From assembly GCA_013365365.1 (NCBI GenBank), contig JABVXU010000321.1, forward strand, positions 1 through 64,000: 64,000 bases of DNA, read 5' to 3'. A program made the translations under genes and the position numbers. The notes beneath the pieces were generated by a model. The model had not been told where the DNA came from. It searched no databases and saw only the letters and a list, made by a program, of their open reading frames with translations. This DNA is from Cruorifilaria tuberocauda (Eukaryota; Nematoda; Chromadorea; Rhabditida; Onchocercidae). Numbering within the stretch: the first letter of the stretch is position 1; each line of letters starts with the position of its first letter. This document shows positions 49,801 through 63,328 of this stretch, one piece after another.

Positions 49801-50331
49801 CTTTAATCAGTGATTCGTGATCATAAATCTGGAAAAAATAACTTGAAAAACAGAAGATATTTGAAAGAATCGTCTTGAGGAATCATAGAAACAACTGAAT
49901 GTAAAACTCATGAAATAAATATGATATCCAGATATCCAGCTGCGACATCAACAAATAAGTGCACTATTTATTAATAAGTGAACCATTTCTGGATTACATA
50001 AAGAGTCAAACATACGTAGTTCATTTATCAACTCAAAGATATATTTGAATAAAATACGAAAAATATACAACGATTTAAATTTATGTCTTGATTTATAAGA
50101 TTGAATCAGGCAATGTTTTTCGAGAAGATTATATTCAAATTCAAAGTAAAACACAAGAGTTAAAAAAATGAACACATACATTTTAAAACTACATTTAAAA
50201 GATTTAATTTGAAATATCAAATTCAAATGGCTTCAACTTACATTCCTTGGTTCAATAAATTCCAACAATGGTATTACTAAGTGAAGGTCAAAAAATGGTG
50301 CCATCTTTTTAGTTAGATCGTATTCAGCCAT
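46885..50331 (-). CDS. eif-3.E: translation initiation factor eIF3 subunit e (11 exons)
   Basis: Exons: 50331-50242, 49828-49688, 49541-49413, 49123-48950, 48629-48429, 48165-48064, 47862-47761, 47691-47551, 47437-47357, 47189-47070, 46911-46885; 435 residues against about 445 in human eIF3e (INT6). It is part of the eIF3 core that binds the 40S subunit. The N-terminal [21 protein letters not shown], the central [21 protein letters not shown] block and the C-terminal PCI domain (about 250-390, with [18 protein letters not shown]) are clear. Exon 3 could begin 24 bases earlier (after TTTTTTAAG) and add eight residues; I chose the stronger TTATTGCAG acceptor. The short last exon adds GSWKAELS. 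Confidence 0.94.
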
Positions 50332-50349
50332 ACTATATGATTAATATAT

Positions 50350-50360
50350 CTGAAAAGTTA
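50350..50360 (-). promoter_or_regulatory. likely trans-splice acceptor of the eIF3e gene
   Basis: TAACTTTTCAG on the minus strand lies about 19 bases before the start codon. Confidence 0.55.
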
Positions 50361-52360
50361 CAATTACTGTAATATTTGAATGAATTTCGGAAACTACAAA
50401 TTATAGATAATTCCGAAATCTCTTAAATTCCAATTCTCCCCCTTCACCCACTTATCTAGAACCTCAATTCGACTTCAACCCTCCTGTTCTGGTGAATTGA
50501 AAATTGCTTCGATAGAATCCGGTTTTCACGCTCCTTCGGTCACTGTGCAAATTTATATTTCCAGGAGCATTTTGGATAGAATCTTTTCTTTTTTGAACAT
50601 GAAATAGTTGAGCTGTAATGAAATCCTAGCTTGATCAGGAAGTATATTCTCCGGAAAACGGATGTAGATAAAAACCTTCCTATAGATGATACTTCGGAAA
50701 GCATCCATGTACATATTTAGAATTCATTTCCCGAAATATTGATTCATCCCTACGATTCATTTTGCGTAATATTTAAAAAAAGATAAGTGGTTTGGAATAA
50801 TCTTTCCTGCAAATACTTATACCATTGAGAAGTTTCTTTCCAATAATTCGAAATCCATTTCTGAATGAACCATACACATATCTAATACTAACTTAAAATA
50901 TAATTTCATGCTAATAAATCGGATTAAATTAGCTACACATTTCCAATTTCGAACAATTTGCATCTTTTCCATTTTATTTCTTCCCTTCCGACTCTTTTAT
51001 AATCGAACTTTTGCAAACTCGGCTTTTCTAAATTTGATAATTTTTTTTCATACCTCATCGCTTCCGGTTGGTTACCCTCGCTTTTTTCCTTCCAGTGATA
51101 TTTACATTCAAACTTTTTTCCATGGAAATTTCTTAATGCCCAAAATAAAATAATGATTATATATGTTATATCACAGCAGATCTGTTATATTGCTATGACA
51201 GTACAATCACTTTTGTATTAGAAAATGTTAGCCATTGTTAATGAACCGAAATTACTTCTTTCATTTTCCAGAGCTACAAGGAAAGTAAAGAGTATTAAAA
51301 CATTGCTAACATTTGTTTACTAAGTTTCACAATACACATTTACAAAAAACGATTTGTAGATTTATAGTAAAAAATGAAAATGTTGACAAAACATATTTGA
51401 ATTTTTAAACGGACAGGAACATATCTGAGTTCATGTTAATTGACAATAAAAGAAACAAGTATACAAATAAATTAAACACCTTTGAATTTCATACTTACAT
51501 ACCAAATGATTAATATATAAGTTATAATTTCCAATATAAATACAGTAATGATTCCATATGTGTAAGATACTTTTTTAGAAAATTCAAATCTTTTTAGGAT
51601 TGAATTTGAATTTGTGGTTGGTTGCTCGTAATATTATCATTCTACAATATCGTAGTGATGCATTTTTTTCGTTTAATCGAAAATATCTTCTTTCCCTTTT
51701 TACAAGAGGATAATCATTAGCAATACTTGGTAATATAAAACTTTTTGAACTGATTTAAATTCCAGATCTATTAAAGTTTAGCTTCTGAATCAAAATAATT
51801 TTAATATTTATTTTAACAAAACAGATACCACTTTTCCTACTGTATAAAGAAGCTCTTATAGGAAAACAAATTACTTTTGAAGGAGAGTTTAGTGAAAAGT
51901 TCAGAAAACTTAGTTTTGAATATTGGACGATTTTTACTCTTTTCTAATCGATCTTAGTATCATATATCAGCATATCAGTTAGATAATATAAAGAGTAAGA
52001 AACCAATCAATACTTCAATGTACCAAGGAAAGAATCAACAAATGCCAAATTTTCTAATCCGTACAACCCTAAGGCTAACTAACGTAGTGCAACTATTAAA
52101 TTTCCATTATTTGAAAATCCAGAAAACAATCCACTAATCCATATCAACACTATTAAATACACCGATAACTTTAAATCAAGCATATTTTTTCACTTTCACT
52201 TCCTTGAGTTTTACTTTTGTCTATCAATTAATTCACCGGAAATAACCGATCCGCACTCCGTGATCAAATATAATCGAAATTTATATATATGATTTTAGTT
52301 TACATTATACAGTAGATTGATGTATCATTAAAGTTCAGCATACTGATTTGCATCACCCAT
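50361..52360. other. intergenic region between eIF3e and the CLIC gene
   Basis: Two kilobases of AT-rich DNA. It should hold the eIF3e promoter and the 3' end of the CLIC transcript. No exon could be supported. Confidence 0.55.
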
Positions 52361-55119
52361 TTAGCCGTTCTCTTTAATCTTTCCATTTTGAGCATCCATC
52401 GGAATATCCCAACTGTAGGTAGTTTTCTGTCGAAATAACTGAGATCGCTTCTGTGATGTTAGATTTGGAGTATCTGGTCGTTCGGCCCAATACAATATTA
52501 TTTCCTATAAAGTAAAAACAGTATTCCAGCTATTTTCTTCGCTCTTTCGTCTTTTTTATTTTTGTAATAAGTCGATTTTTCAAAAAACACTTAAAAAAAT
52601 TGAGAATCTAGGCAGCGGTATCTTATATTTGAAAAAATATTACAACAAAAATATAAATATCCCAGAAAATATTTTTTTCGAAGATAGATCATAGCATAAT
52701 GATATGTGATTTTAAACTTTAGACAGATTGGAACGCCTCAGCTGTCATTAACTATCATAGGGATTAGATGTAAAAGAGAGACGAAGAAATAAAAGATAAT
52801 GAAATATTTTCGAGAATTCGAAGGTATGAATTAGCTCTTGAAGAATAATAAAGAATAGCTAGCAAATAAACGAGATTTTATCTAAACTATCCTGATAGTA
52901 TTTTAAACCATTTTAGCTGCAACATCTCTGCACTATTTGCAGTCCGAAAGAAAGACAAACTTAAAATTTTACTATTTGACGGTATTTAGGAATTTATAGA
53001 ACTGAAAGATTTTACTAAGAATGTTTACACTAAATAACATAGCCATCATCGTGGATAATCAGCAATCTCCCCGAAAAATCTTTATAATTCTACTAATCAT
53101 TCTCCTTAATTAATTCTTTACTTTAATGATTATTAAGATTTTGATAGGTAAATTTCGGATAAGAATAAATCAAATCAGATAGAATGACGTAAGAAAAAAG
53201 CAATAACCTGATCGCTTGGACAACTTTTCCGGAATGATTCCATAGCATAACCGCTTTTCATGTAACTCCATAAATTGTGCAAATTGCTCGGTATCTCATA
53301 TCCTTTCAATGCACCTAAGGCAATCCGAATGGTATGTAGTTTGGGTAAAATATAGCAATCCAAATGAGTTAAATGATCAGCTGCCAGAAATCGTGTGTTT
53401 ATGTTATCAAAATATCGATCCAATCGAATCAATTCCGCATTCAGAGCCTGACAATAAAAATAATTTCCAACCTTTGATCTTCGAGTAACTTCCAACCTTT
53501 TGATCTTCGAGTAAATAGATTTCATTTGGGAAAAAATTCATTTGTATTTAAAATATTAAAAACGAATCACAGAGTCTAGCTATAAAAAGTTTTTGATTTC
53601 TAAAAGAAGAAAGAATTCCTGGAATTAGCATCAAAAAAAAAAAAGAAAAAATTTCACGTACTTTTGGGTCGGTATTGACTTCTTTGATGAAAAATGCAAA
53701 GGAACGGAAAAGATTTGCAGTAGCATCTGAAGCAGCAGAACATTCACACTTCAATGATGGTATTGGGAATTCTCGGTCAATATAATCAATAATTTCATCC
53801 TGATGTGATAAGATTAAGTCATTGCCGTGTTGCAACGCTGGAGCATGCCTTAAACCAACCTACAAATTGAAAATTATTGTTTGTTTAATTTTAAAATTTT
53901 ATCTAAGGTCATAATAATTTCAAAATAATCTTTCATTGCTATTGCTAAAAAAGATTATGATGAAATGTCTGAAAAATTCCTTGCAGTAATTGAGCATGAG
54001 ATAAATAAGCTATGATTAAGCGGAAGTTAAGAAATTAACAAATAAAAAATTAATAATCAAAGGATTAACTCGGAGGATTAACCTAAAACTAGCCCATTAT
54101 TATTTGGATTATATTTTTACACTTCTGATCCTATCTTTTTCTGAACGGAAAATATTTTTCAAGGAAAAGATTCTCCTCTGGAAAAAAGTACTATTCTGTA
54201 ATCTAATATAATACAGCAACATTTGCAAATCTTAACTTTTTTCTCCTTTTTCATCCTATTTATATGCAATGATTTGAAATCGGAAATTCTTTCGACATGT
54301 TAAGAATTAAATTTATAAATTTAAGATAGGAAAGAAACGAATTCACCTCACGAAATTCTGGTGGAGGTTTCGCTTCGTTGACTGTTTTAACGCTGAATCT
54401 ATAATATTGAAATCATTTATAAGAATACTTGATACATTGATGAGATATTTTAATATTTTACTACTCCATAATAATTTCCAATTGTAATTATCTGACTTAT
54501 TCAATGACGAAAATACACAATGATGTGATTATTTGAATAAGTAATAATTACAGTTCTTTTTTTTTCCATTGAATAATAGCTTCTCCAAAATAAAATACAA
54601 TATGGATAATTAAATTATTTCAATTAATCTGTTTATTGGAACGGAATATGTAACTTTTATGTTTAGATATGTTTTTGGTTTTTGTTTTTTTTTTTACCTT
54701 TATATTATATCTATTTAGTTTAATTTCTGAATAGTATTTTAATAATATACTGGTTTTTTCAGGTGTTGTTTATTTTTTATTTTATTTGACTATTTGATTC
54801 TGTTCTTTTTTCTCTTTTTTGAGATATGATTTATAACTTATACTTTATTGACTTAAAGTTTTTTTTTTTGATATATCTGAATAATACTGGGAAAAAGAAA
54901 AATATCTTCAGTTTATCAGAATAATATTAACTAAATAAAATAGCTTTTCCAATAATACCTGGATAAATTAACAGAAAATTTACGGAAAACTTACGTGAGA
55001 TCAGAATCAGGATGAAGACTTTTCTCAATTAGTATCATAAAAATTTGATGACATAACGGATCACCACCCAAGCGTACGCCATCTGATCCTGCTTTCACCC
55101 ACAATACAACTGGTTCCAT
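52361..55119 (-). CDS. CLIC-family (EXC-4/EXL-1-like) GST-fold protein (5 exons)
   Basis: Exons: 55119-54995, 54398-54347, 53859-53662, 53447-53208, 52504-52361; 252 residues, typical for CLICs. Residues 4-90 match the thioredoxin-like N-terminal half (LWVKAGSDG ... GGDPLCHQIFMIL). The rest is the all-helical GST-C half, with the conserved segment FLAADHLTHLDCYILPKLH and the SNLHNLWSYM helix. CLIC proteins occur soluble and membrane-inserted; the C. elegans member EXC-4 maintains the excretory canal. In the redox motif the first Cys is Asp (D20-P-L-C23), as I recall for EXC-4-type proteins. I cannot decide between EXC-4 and EXL-1. An acceptor CTTTTAG directly precedes the start. Confidence 0.88.
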
Positions 55120-55123
55120 TATA

Positions 55124-55130
55124 CTAAAAG
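55124..55130 (-). promoter_or_regulatory. acceptor directly in front of the CLIC start
   Basis: CTTTTAG lies four bases before the start codon on the minus strand. It may be a trans-splice site or the end of a 5' intron. Confidence 0.45.
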
Positions 55131-56349
55131 TTAAATAAATTAAAATTTTGTTTTTCAATTTAAGGAAGCAAAAAATTGCACGAATTATAAATAATAAATG
55201 ATAAGGAATTGATAAATGGCGGACAAAAAAACTATAAATTATATTATCGATTGATCAAGAGACCATTCAAAACATTAGCAAACATTCGAAACAATGTGAC
55301 CTATAATTCTTGCCTGTGTAAACATACTTGAAAGTGAAAATGCTTAAAAATGCTTGAAAGTTAAGTAATCTATTCAATGTACTCTGAAAATGTTTGAAAT
55401 TTCCGATACTTGCACTTCGGCACGCCTATCTGCGTATACATTACGTGAATGTTTGTGTCGTATATACGTAAGACTTGAGTATTTTCAGAAATTCCCCCAA
55501 CTAAAACTAAAAGTGCAAACTGAATTGGTAGGAATGAAAGTAAACAGCTGAAGTTATTAGACACCTTCTTATTCCTTTCTTTTTTTTTGTTTTAGATCGA
55601 TTCTTAGAAAATAGAGCTTGCGAATTTTTAAATTACAAAAGATTAAAACAGAGAAACAAAGTGCAAGAAATAATTCGAAAATTTATGGATAAAAGAAAGA
55701 AAGAAATATGAAATGATATATTTAAATGCATCAAACAATGCTACTATTATTAAACTTCAACCTGTCATGTGGAAGAATTGAAAATTAAAAAAAGAAATAA
55801 ATAACAAATTCAAACATTTGTTATGTTCGCAATCAATTCTCTATGAATAATTTTCGTATATATTACGAACAGATTAAAGAGTACTTTTTCCAGCATATAT
55901 GCAATCTTCAGATGCATTGTATTTTTCCAGAAACTTCCAGAACAACCAATTTGAAATATTGGAAGCTAACAGGTACAGCATATTTATAAACGAGGCATGC
56001 TTATAGAAAAATATATTCAGGAAATGCTCAAGCTTATCGAGAATCCCTTCAAATTTAACTATCATGTATGAAATGAAGCTTTCCTAAAAACCGGATAATA
56101 CATTCTGGGATGATTCGGAAAACAGGTTTCTGATATAAATCGCTTTATTAAAATCGAATCAAAATAAGCTAAACGCTAGAGAAAAATAAACGCAACGGAA
56201 AGAATGGACAGAGAAGGACGAAGTGGACAGACGTAAACCAATCAAGAATGAAATTTAATTGAAATGATTAGGAGATGTTGATGGAGAGTTGATACGGAAA
56301 GTGTCCGGTTAAAGGTGTTCAATATGATCTGATATACTAATTGTATTTG

Positions 56350-56358
56350 TCTCCCTCC

Positions 56359-56382
<24 letters not shown>
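56350..56382. repeat. (CT)n microsatellite
   Basis: A CT run with a CCCT-rich left edge. Confidence 0.9.
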
Positions 56383-56389
<7 letters not shown>

Positions 56390-56690
56390 GAAACAGAGAG
56401 GATAGTAATGGATATGAGGGAAAATGAGTGGGTGGAGAGGAAATGTGAAAATATACTTAAAGAATTGTGAAAGCAGTAAATGCAACATTACAAACAATCC
56501 GATCACTTCTTTTTTTTCTTTTAGTTGAAGAAAAGGAAAAAAAAAAATGGGAACATCGATGAGTATCGAACAAGTGTGATCTTTGATCTCCATCATTATC
56601 ATGATATAAATGACCTTTCCAATCTTTCAGCAAACATTACATATGAAAAACAAATACGTGCACATCCAAAACGTATACAATTTGCACTGT

Positions 56691-56740
56691 ACGCACACAC
56701 GCACACACACGCACGCACACGCACACATGTGCACTCACAT
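56691..56740. repeat. (AC)n/(GCAC)n microsatellite
   Basis: An imperfect run of AC with interspersed GCAC units, which can form Z-DNA. Confidence 0.85.
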
Positions 56741-57007
56741 ACAAGAAATTGAGCAGGAAAGCTAAATGAGTGTAAGTAAGCTTGGAGTTAGCAGGCAGAA
56801 TATTCTTGGACTCATCGAGGGAAGAGAATGAAAGGAGGGATATTGGAAATTAAAAAGGAAATTAAATATTGGAAATGAAAAAGAGGAATATAAATATCAG
56901 TTCGTTCAAAGTGCTCATTATTATGTAAATATTATTTCTCCTTATTATTTTTTTCTTTGAAATAAAAAGTATTTTTAATGCTTCACAATATTATCATTGT
57001 GATAAAG

Positions 57008-57009
<2 letters not shown>

Positions 57010-57046
<37 letters not shown>
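57010..57046. repeat. (TC)n microsatellite
   Basis: A near-perfect TC run of about 17 units. Confidence 0.9.
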
Positions 57047-57048
<2 letters not shown>

Positions 57049-57353
57049 TTTCTCCTTCGTTTCCCTTTCTTTATCTCTTTCTCACTCAGTATTTTTGATT
57101 AATAATCAATTAAAATGAATAAATAGTATAGGGGAAAAATAGAATGCTAAGAAACAAATAAAATCATTCAACACATATATAAACCATTTCTTTAATCGAT
57201 TGATTAATTAATAAGCTTATAATTAATTAAATTGATGAGGAAAAGCATTAATGAAAGCAGACGAATGAGAATGTATTGTAACAATACTATCATTTTATCA
57301 CTTCTTAACATCAATTTCCTATCTTCCACCTTCAGTTTTTTAGTTTATACGAT

Positions 57354-57520
57354 AATTTCTAAGTAATTTTTACTTAAACCACGTACGTAAAATTACTAAT
57401 TTATGAGCATGATAAAACGTTAATTAAAATATACAAAAATTTCTAAATAATTTTTAGCTGAATCACGTACGTAAAATTACTAATTTATAAGCATGATAAA
57501 ACGTGAATGAAATATATGAA
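57354..57520. repeat. 84-bp tandem duplication
   Basis: 57354-57437 and 57438-57520 are about 85-90 percent identical by eye and share CACGTACGTAAAATTACTAA and GCATGATAAAACGT. Flanking blocks at about 57207-57270 and 57646-57710 (around ATTAATAAGCTTA) are also copies of one another. Confidence 0.75.
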
Positions 57521-60500
57521 AAAGTAAAAAAAAGTATGAAAAGTATTAAAATAAAAGATGAAAACATGAAAACGTGAATTATACAATTCTATACGTCAAA
57601 ATGAAAATAATTTATAAATTATATCAGTTTACTGCTATATTGATTACATTAATAAGCTTACAATTAATTAAATTAAAGAGGAAAAGTGTTGATGAAGCAG
57701 AGGATAAGTTATTTCTTGCAAAATTATATCATGGAATTCACGCAAACTGATTCATTAATGTATTTCAACACTTTTTTCATCCATTCTTTTACACTTTAAA
57801 TTTACATTTTAAAAGTAAACTTACTTTATTAAAAGTTTTGAATTGTAATTGAATTTCAAAAATTGACAAATAAAAAAAAATTACGCCTATCATTGTACTT
57901 TTGAAATATGTGCGTTGAATTTTCTGAACAAAATTTCTCATTTTTATAAAACCTAAGGAAATTTTATAATTCCAACAACGGATATCATTGTTTCCTAATT
58001 TCTCACTGTTACGAATAATTTATCTTCTGCTTTTTACTTCAACCGGATTTTCACCGGAAATTTCTTTCCAATCATTTTAGCAATCACATGCACTATTATA
58101 ATTTCTTTTCGGATATGTCAGATATCAGAAAATGCATTAAAAATTTTCATCAGTCTTTCAAATATTCAAAGATTCATTTCTTTCCTTTCTTTTTTTCTTT
58201 CAATACCTAAAGTTTGCAAAAAAACTTAAATTTCAAGTTAGATTAAAAGTAAAAAATAATTTGAAAAAAATCCGCAAATTGCAACTTACTATCCTTTTTT
58301 CTCTGTCTCTCTCAGGACAAATAATACTCGATGGTACTGTGAATAATGAAAATGAAATTATCTATTGGTTCGTTTACTGGAGAAAATTTTAATTTCTCAA
58401 AGAAAAAATCATAGAGTTAAATTATTCGAATTGAACAGCTTCTCGCCCGCCATTCTTTCAATTATTTCCATCCCGATATTCGGTGTTTTTCCTTCCTGAT
58501 TCCCCCGATAATATAGGATATTTCGCGAATGTTATCAATCTGATAGCAATTGATAATCAATAGTTGGAAAGATATTTCAATTTTAATATAAATTATTCAA
58601 TGAGAAGAGGAATGAATAAGAATTTGTTGATAAATTGAAAGCAACGAAAAAAATGGTATAATTAAGAAAATTCATATTCAAATGAATGATATGGAAAAGT
58701 TTATGAAAAATCTATTAATGCAAAATGAATTTGAATTTGATAGCTACAGAAAACTTTTAATTTAAAGTACGAATTTTAATTTATAGTAAAGTAGATCGAT
58801 TAGTTAAACGAAACTTTTAGCAAAACAGTTAGCTAAATAAGAATATATAAAAGAAAAAATAAAAGAGAGAAGGGAATAATTCAGGAGAAAACGCAATCAA
58901 TAATGCTTTTATTTTAATTAATGAAAATAAAAAAAATTCGAATTGTTAGGAAAAATTTTATCAAATTAAAAAATTTTTCACTTTGCTACGAGAGGAATAA
59001 TCCAATTCAATCTTTACGACATTATCGAAATTTTCTAACAAAAGCCATTAACCAATCAAACAGATAGACGAGCAGTTCCATTCTAACATTTGCTTACATT
59101 GATTTCTTTTTAAATAAAATTTCTTATTGATTACCTCAGAATAAAAAGGTGTAATTTATTGATTAATTAACTGATTATCTTAATTAATTAATTAATTGTA
59201 TCAATTGAAATATAATTGAATAAAGAAATGGAATAGTTGATTTTCTATTGCAAATTGATATAATAATATGTAATTCAATTAAAAACGAAACAGTACAATA
59301 TTTTATTTGCGAAAAATAGTAGTAAAAGTAAAAAGTAAAAACTTTTTTTCAGTTTAATTCATTAAACTTATTTAAAACATAATTTACCTTAACAAGTTTA
59401 CGAGAGAATTTGAAAGAATTCTGAATTTGCTATGAAGAAATGTTTAAAATATATTTGCTAAAATATATAAACTAAAAAGTTAAAGTAAGGTAAAAAACTT
59501 TCAAGCATACAGTAAAAACTTTGATGGGAAAAAAAAAACTGTAACGTTTCATTTTAGAAATTTTAAAAAGAAAATTGTATTCTAATTATTGCTGAAAATG
59601 ATCTATCGATAATTTAAATTAATCAAATTTCTGATCAATAAACTTTTAATAATTTCAAATCCAATCAAATAGGCTGTTAGATTTTTTTTTTTTTGATAGA
59701 GTAGATTGAAATAAGATTATGGTAGGGTTAAAGATCAAACTCGACAACTCATAAGGCTGATGTAATTTGATTTGATAGTGCTTCAGAAAATGATTCAAGA
59801 GCATTTTAACATTTCAACTGAAGTGGTAGATAATTGCATTCCTAATGACAATTACGAATTTGAAAAATGCGGATTTAAATTTGAATTGAAAAATTTCCAA
59901 TCATATATATATTATCATTGTTATTTCGAATAATTATGATTACTTATAATCACATTCGTAATTCAACTTTATAGTTAGAATTCCACTTTTCAATTTTATG
60001 TTATAAATAAGAAAAAAGGAAGAAAACATTGCAAAAAAAAAGTTACGCGAAGAAAATTTAAACTATCGGAAGTGAAATTGATAAAAATTTAATTTAAGGT
60101 TAAATCATTAAAGTTATAACGATGAATATTTTAAAGCTTACAACAATTCAAATTATCAGTGTGATAGCAAACGAAAAAAAAAAAAAGAAAAGTAATTGAA
60201 TGTGAATGGCAGAATGAATGTTTAATGGCGAAAATTTAATGATTTATCGTGATTTGATGAGAAAAATATGTTTGTTTCGGCGATTTGCCAATTTCTGCTA
60301 AGTGCTAATTTTGAATTTCATATTTAAACATATTTAAATACGAAAATGATATGTACGAACTGATAATAGATGGCAAAAATTGGTGATAATGATATTCAAG
60401 AATTGATAAGTTTTTTCGATTTTGAGTTCTGCATTCTTTCGTTATGATGAAAATCAACTTTTTCATAATCATTTATTGCTATCGTTATTACTATTATTAT

Positions 60501-63328
60501 GCCATTATCAGTATCATTATCGTTATTATTATCATTATTATAATTACAGACATATTTTAAGCATTTCTTCGTAGCAAATTCTGAATTATTTCAAATTCTT
60601 CCATAAACTTGTTAAGCTAAATCATGCTTTCAATAAGCTTATGTCTTAAACTTTGTGCTTAAAAAACAAAATAACTAATATTGGAACTTGGTAAATATGA
60701 AAAAGACTTAGCACGAATTGTATTATTTGAATTCGCCATCGATTGAAATAATATAAATTATAACTTAGTTGCTTGTTTTTACTCTTACTTAAGAAATGAT
60801 TTAAAGAAAAGTAAAGTATAGCTTTTAGCATAATTGCAGCGAAGGAAAAAGTGTTACTTTTACAAGTTAAAAATATTTATATAAATATTCGAATCTGACT
60901 GACTCATTGATTTCCAGAAATTTCTCGAATGATTGAATAGCTAAGATGAAATGAATCACATGCAATCGTTAAATTTTAAGCATTTTACGAAATTTTTGAA
61001 TTCTTTAAATTTTATACTCAATGCAATATTATTCATCATGTAAGTATTTCAGCCAATTTCGATTTCATTTTCATTTAAAATTTAAAATTAAATTTTCAAT
61101 TGCTAAAAACTCCAACAGATCCATTAATTTATTCATTTAATTCTTCATTTAATGAATAAATAAAATTATTATTTATCTCAACAAACTTAAGAAAAACTTT
61201 TTACAGATTAAAGTAACTTTGAACTCGAGTTTACATTTTATGAATTTTTTTAGATTACAAATCCACCGAAATAAAGACAATAAATGAAATGGAAATCAAA
61301 ATAATTAAACTTAATCTTTCAACATTCCCAGTTATATTACCATACTGAGTAAATATAAAGTGAATGGAGTAAATTTAAAGTGTACCTAATCATTACTTAA
61401 CCTCATATCTTTCCCTCTCCACTTATTTTACAACTTACTTTCGAAATATTTTATTTTTCTCTTCTCTTCTCTTCCTCCATTACCACTAATAGCTTTTTAT
61501 AATTTTCAACACTTCTATCTCATTTATTTTGGCTTACTTTATAGCAAATTAGCTGTAATTTTTTTTTTGGATGTAAAAAATAAGCTAAATTAGCTTGAAA
61601 TGAAGCAAAATAGAATTGAAAAATACGAGAAAAAGCCATTTTGTGAGTGCAAAAGCAAAAAAAATGAAATTAAATTTGAAATGAAAATGAAGAAGCATTC
61701 TTCCTCTTTTATTGATAATTGAAAATGATTAGAAATGACGCATAGATTCCTTTAAATTCATCATATTGACATAACGAAAAAGTGAAAACAAACTTTTCGT
61801 TCCGATCAATAATAATTCCTGAAAAAAACATCAAAGATGATTAAATAGGAAATTATTGAGGAAATAAAACGGATTGAACCGAATCCGGTAAACGTTACAT
61901 CTATTACTCGTAAAAGTTGAAACACGGAATAGAATGAAATTTCGTAAAGCATAAAGAATATCATTTTGCATAGCACAAAAAAAAAATCGATTAAAATTTT
62001 TTCAAAAAAAAAAAACGATTATCATTTGAAATGGGCAAACATGATGTGCATAATAATGAAAGTAAATATTTAACTTATATCAATAAAAGAGTAAAATTGT
62101 TTTTTTTTTTGAAATAACTGGAAGCAAAGAGGGAAAAACATAGCATTTATGATGAGATTTTCATTTATCATAAATGTATTACTATCCATTAAAACTCATT
62201 AATAATATTTAATATTTGACGTAAAACGTGAAAACATGAACTTATCTAAAGCGATTAGCAAGATCTACAGAACAGGAGAGAAATTGTTAGGTCGATGATC
62301 CAATTAATTAATTAATGAAATTACTAACGCGATAACTTTTTTTGCAAATTTTTAAAAATTTTTTTTTAATTTTTAATTTTCTTTTAATTTTTAAAAAATT
62401 TTTTTTTGTCCGAAAAGATGTAAAGAGATTTCATGAATAGTCACGTTCATTTCATATAGTATTATAATCAGTTAAAGCTTTTTTTTTGCATTTAATTTAA
62501 ATTCGAAACAATCAAAGATATTACCTTAGTAATTAACTCCTCTTCGATTAATTTTCTTATTTACCTTACAATGAAAATGTAAGTAATTGCCATTAGAACT
62601 TCTCTATCAAGTTTAAGCATATTTAAGATATATTATTCATATCTTTTCTTCCCATGAAATGAAATACAGTAAATGAATAATGAATAACTAAATAAAACAT
62701 TTCTATAATTTAGCATAAAAATTACATTAAAAGTTAAAAAAAGAAAATGCATGGATGAAAATGGGAGAATTATTCGATCGATCGAAGAGTGAAATGGAAT
62801 TAATTTTTGATTTCATATATGGCAGTGACTGGAAATCAGTTAACGCTAATGAGATTGGTATAATCAATAAATTGAATATTAACATATAATATTAATTAAA
62901 CATATATGTACAATGCAACCAAATCAATATTTTTTATTTAATCGAAAAATATTGATTTGAAGTTAAAATTTGCATATTTACAAATTCAAATTTATTTTCA
63001 AAAAGAAAAAAAAATTGTAAAATGAAAGTTTAAAAACTGATAAAACGAAAGCAAATTTCATTTCTAATCAATCTTTCTTTTTTTTAATTTAAAATTCCTC
63101 TACTGACTTCGGTGTGAATGCTATTTATCATATTTGATTGATTAAGTGATAAACAAAATGTTTTGGTGGCAATCTTCCGTAAAAGAAACGATATCAAAGT
63201 GTTATGCGCAAGTTTATTTTTTACTCTTTTTCTTTTTTAATGCAAAAAAAAGCAATCAATATCTTTTCTCAAATAATTTATTAAATTCTTTGTAATTAAA
63301 ATTGTTTAAAATTAATTAAACTTCAAAG

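Larger units (their letters stand above)
55131..63328. other. 8-kb AT-rich region without a supportable gene
   Basis: Open frames here are short and biased to Phe, Ile, Asn and Lys. The region holds the (CT)n and (AC)n microsatellites and the 84-bp repeat listed separately, plus ATT/ATC tracts near 60480-60545. It probably contains the promoters of the CLIC gene and perhaps of the next gene on the plus strand. Confidence 0.55.

Noticed and set aside
49948..50226. 92-codon minus-strand frame in the first eIF3e intron
   Set aside because: AT-rich, Phe/Ile/Lys-biased and unnecessary; the conserved exons on either side join directly.
50908..51153. 81-codon plus-strand frame in the intergenic region
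   Set aside because: Phe/Leu/Ser-rich composition typical of random AT-rich sequence; no family match or splice partner.
56309..56752. Overlapping frames across the microsatellites
   Set aside because: They translate simple repeats (Arg-Glu, Thr-His) and are not genes.
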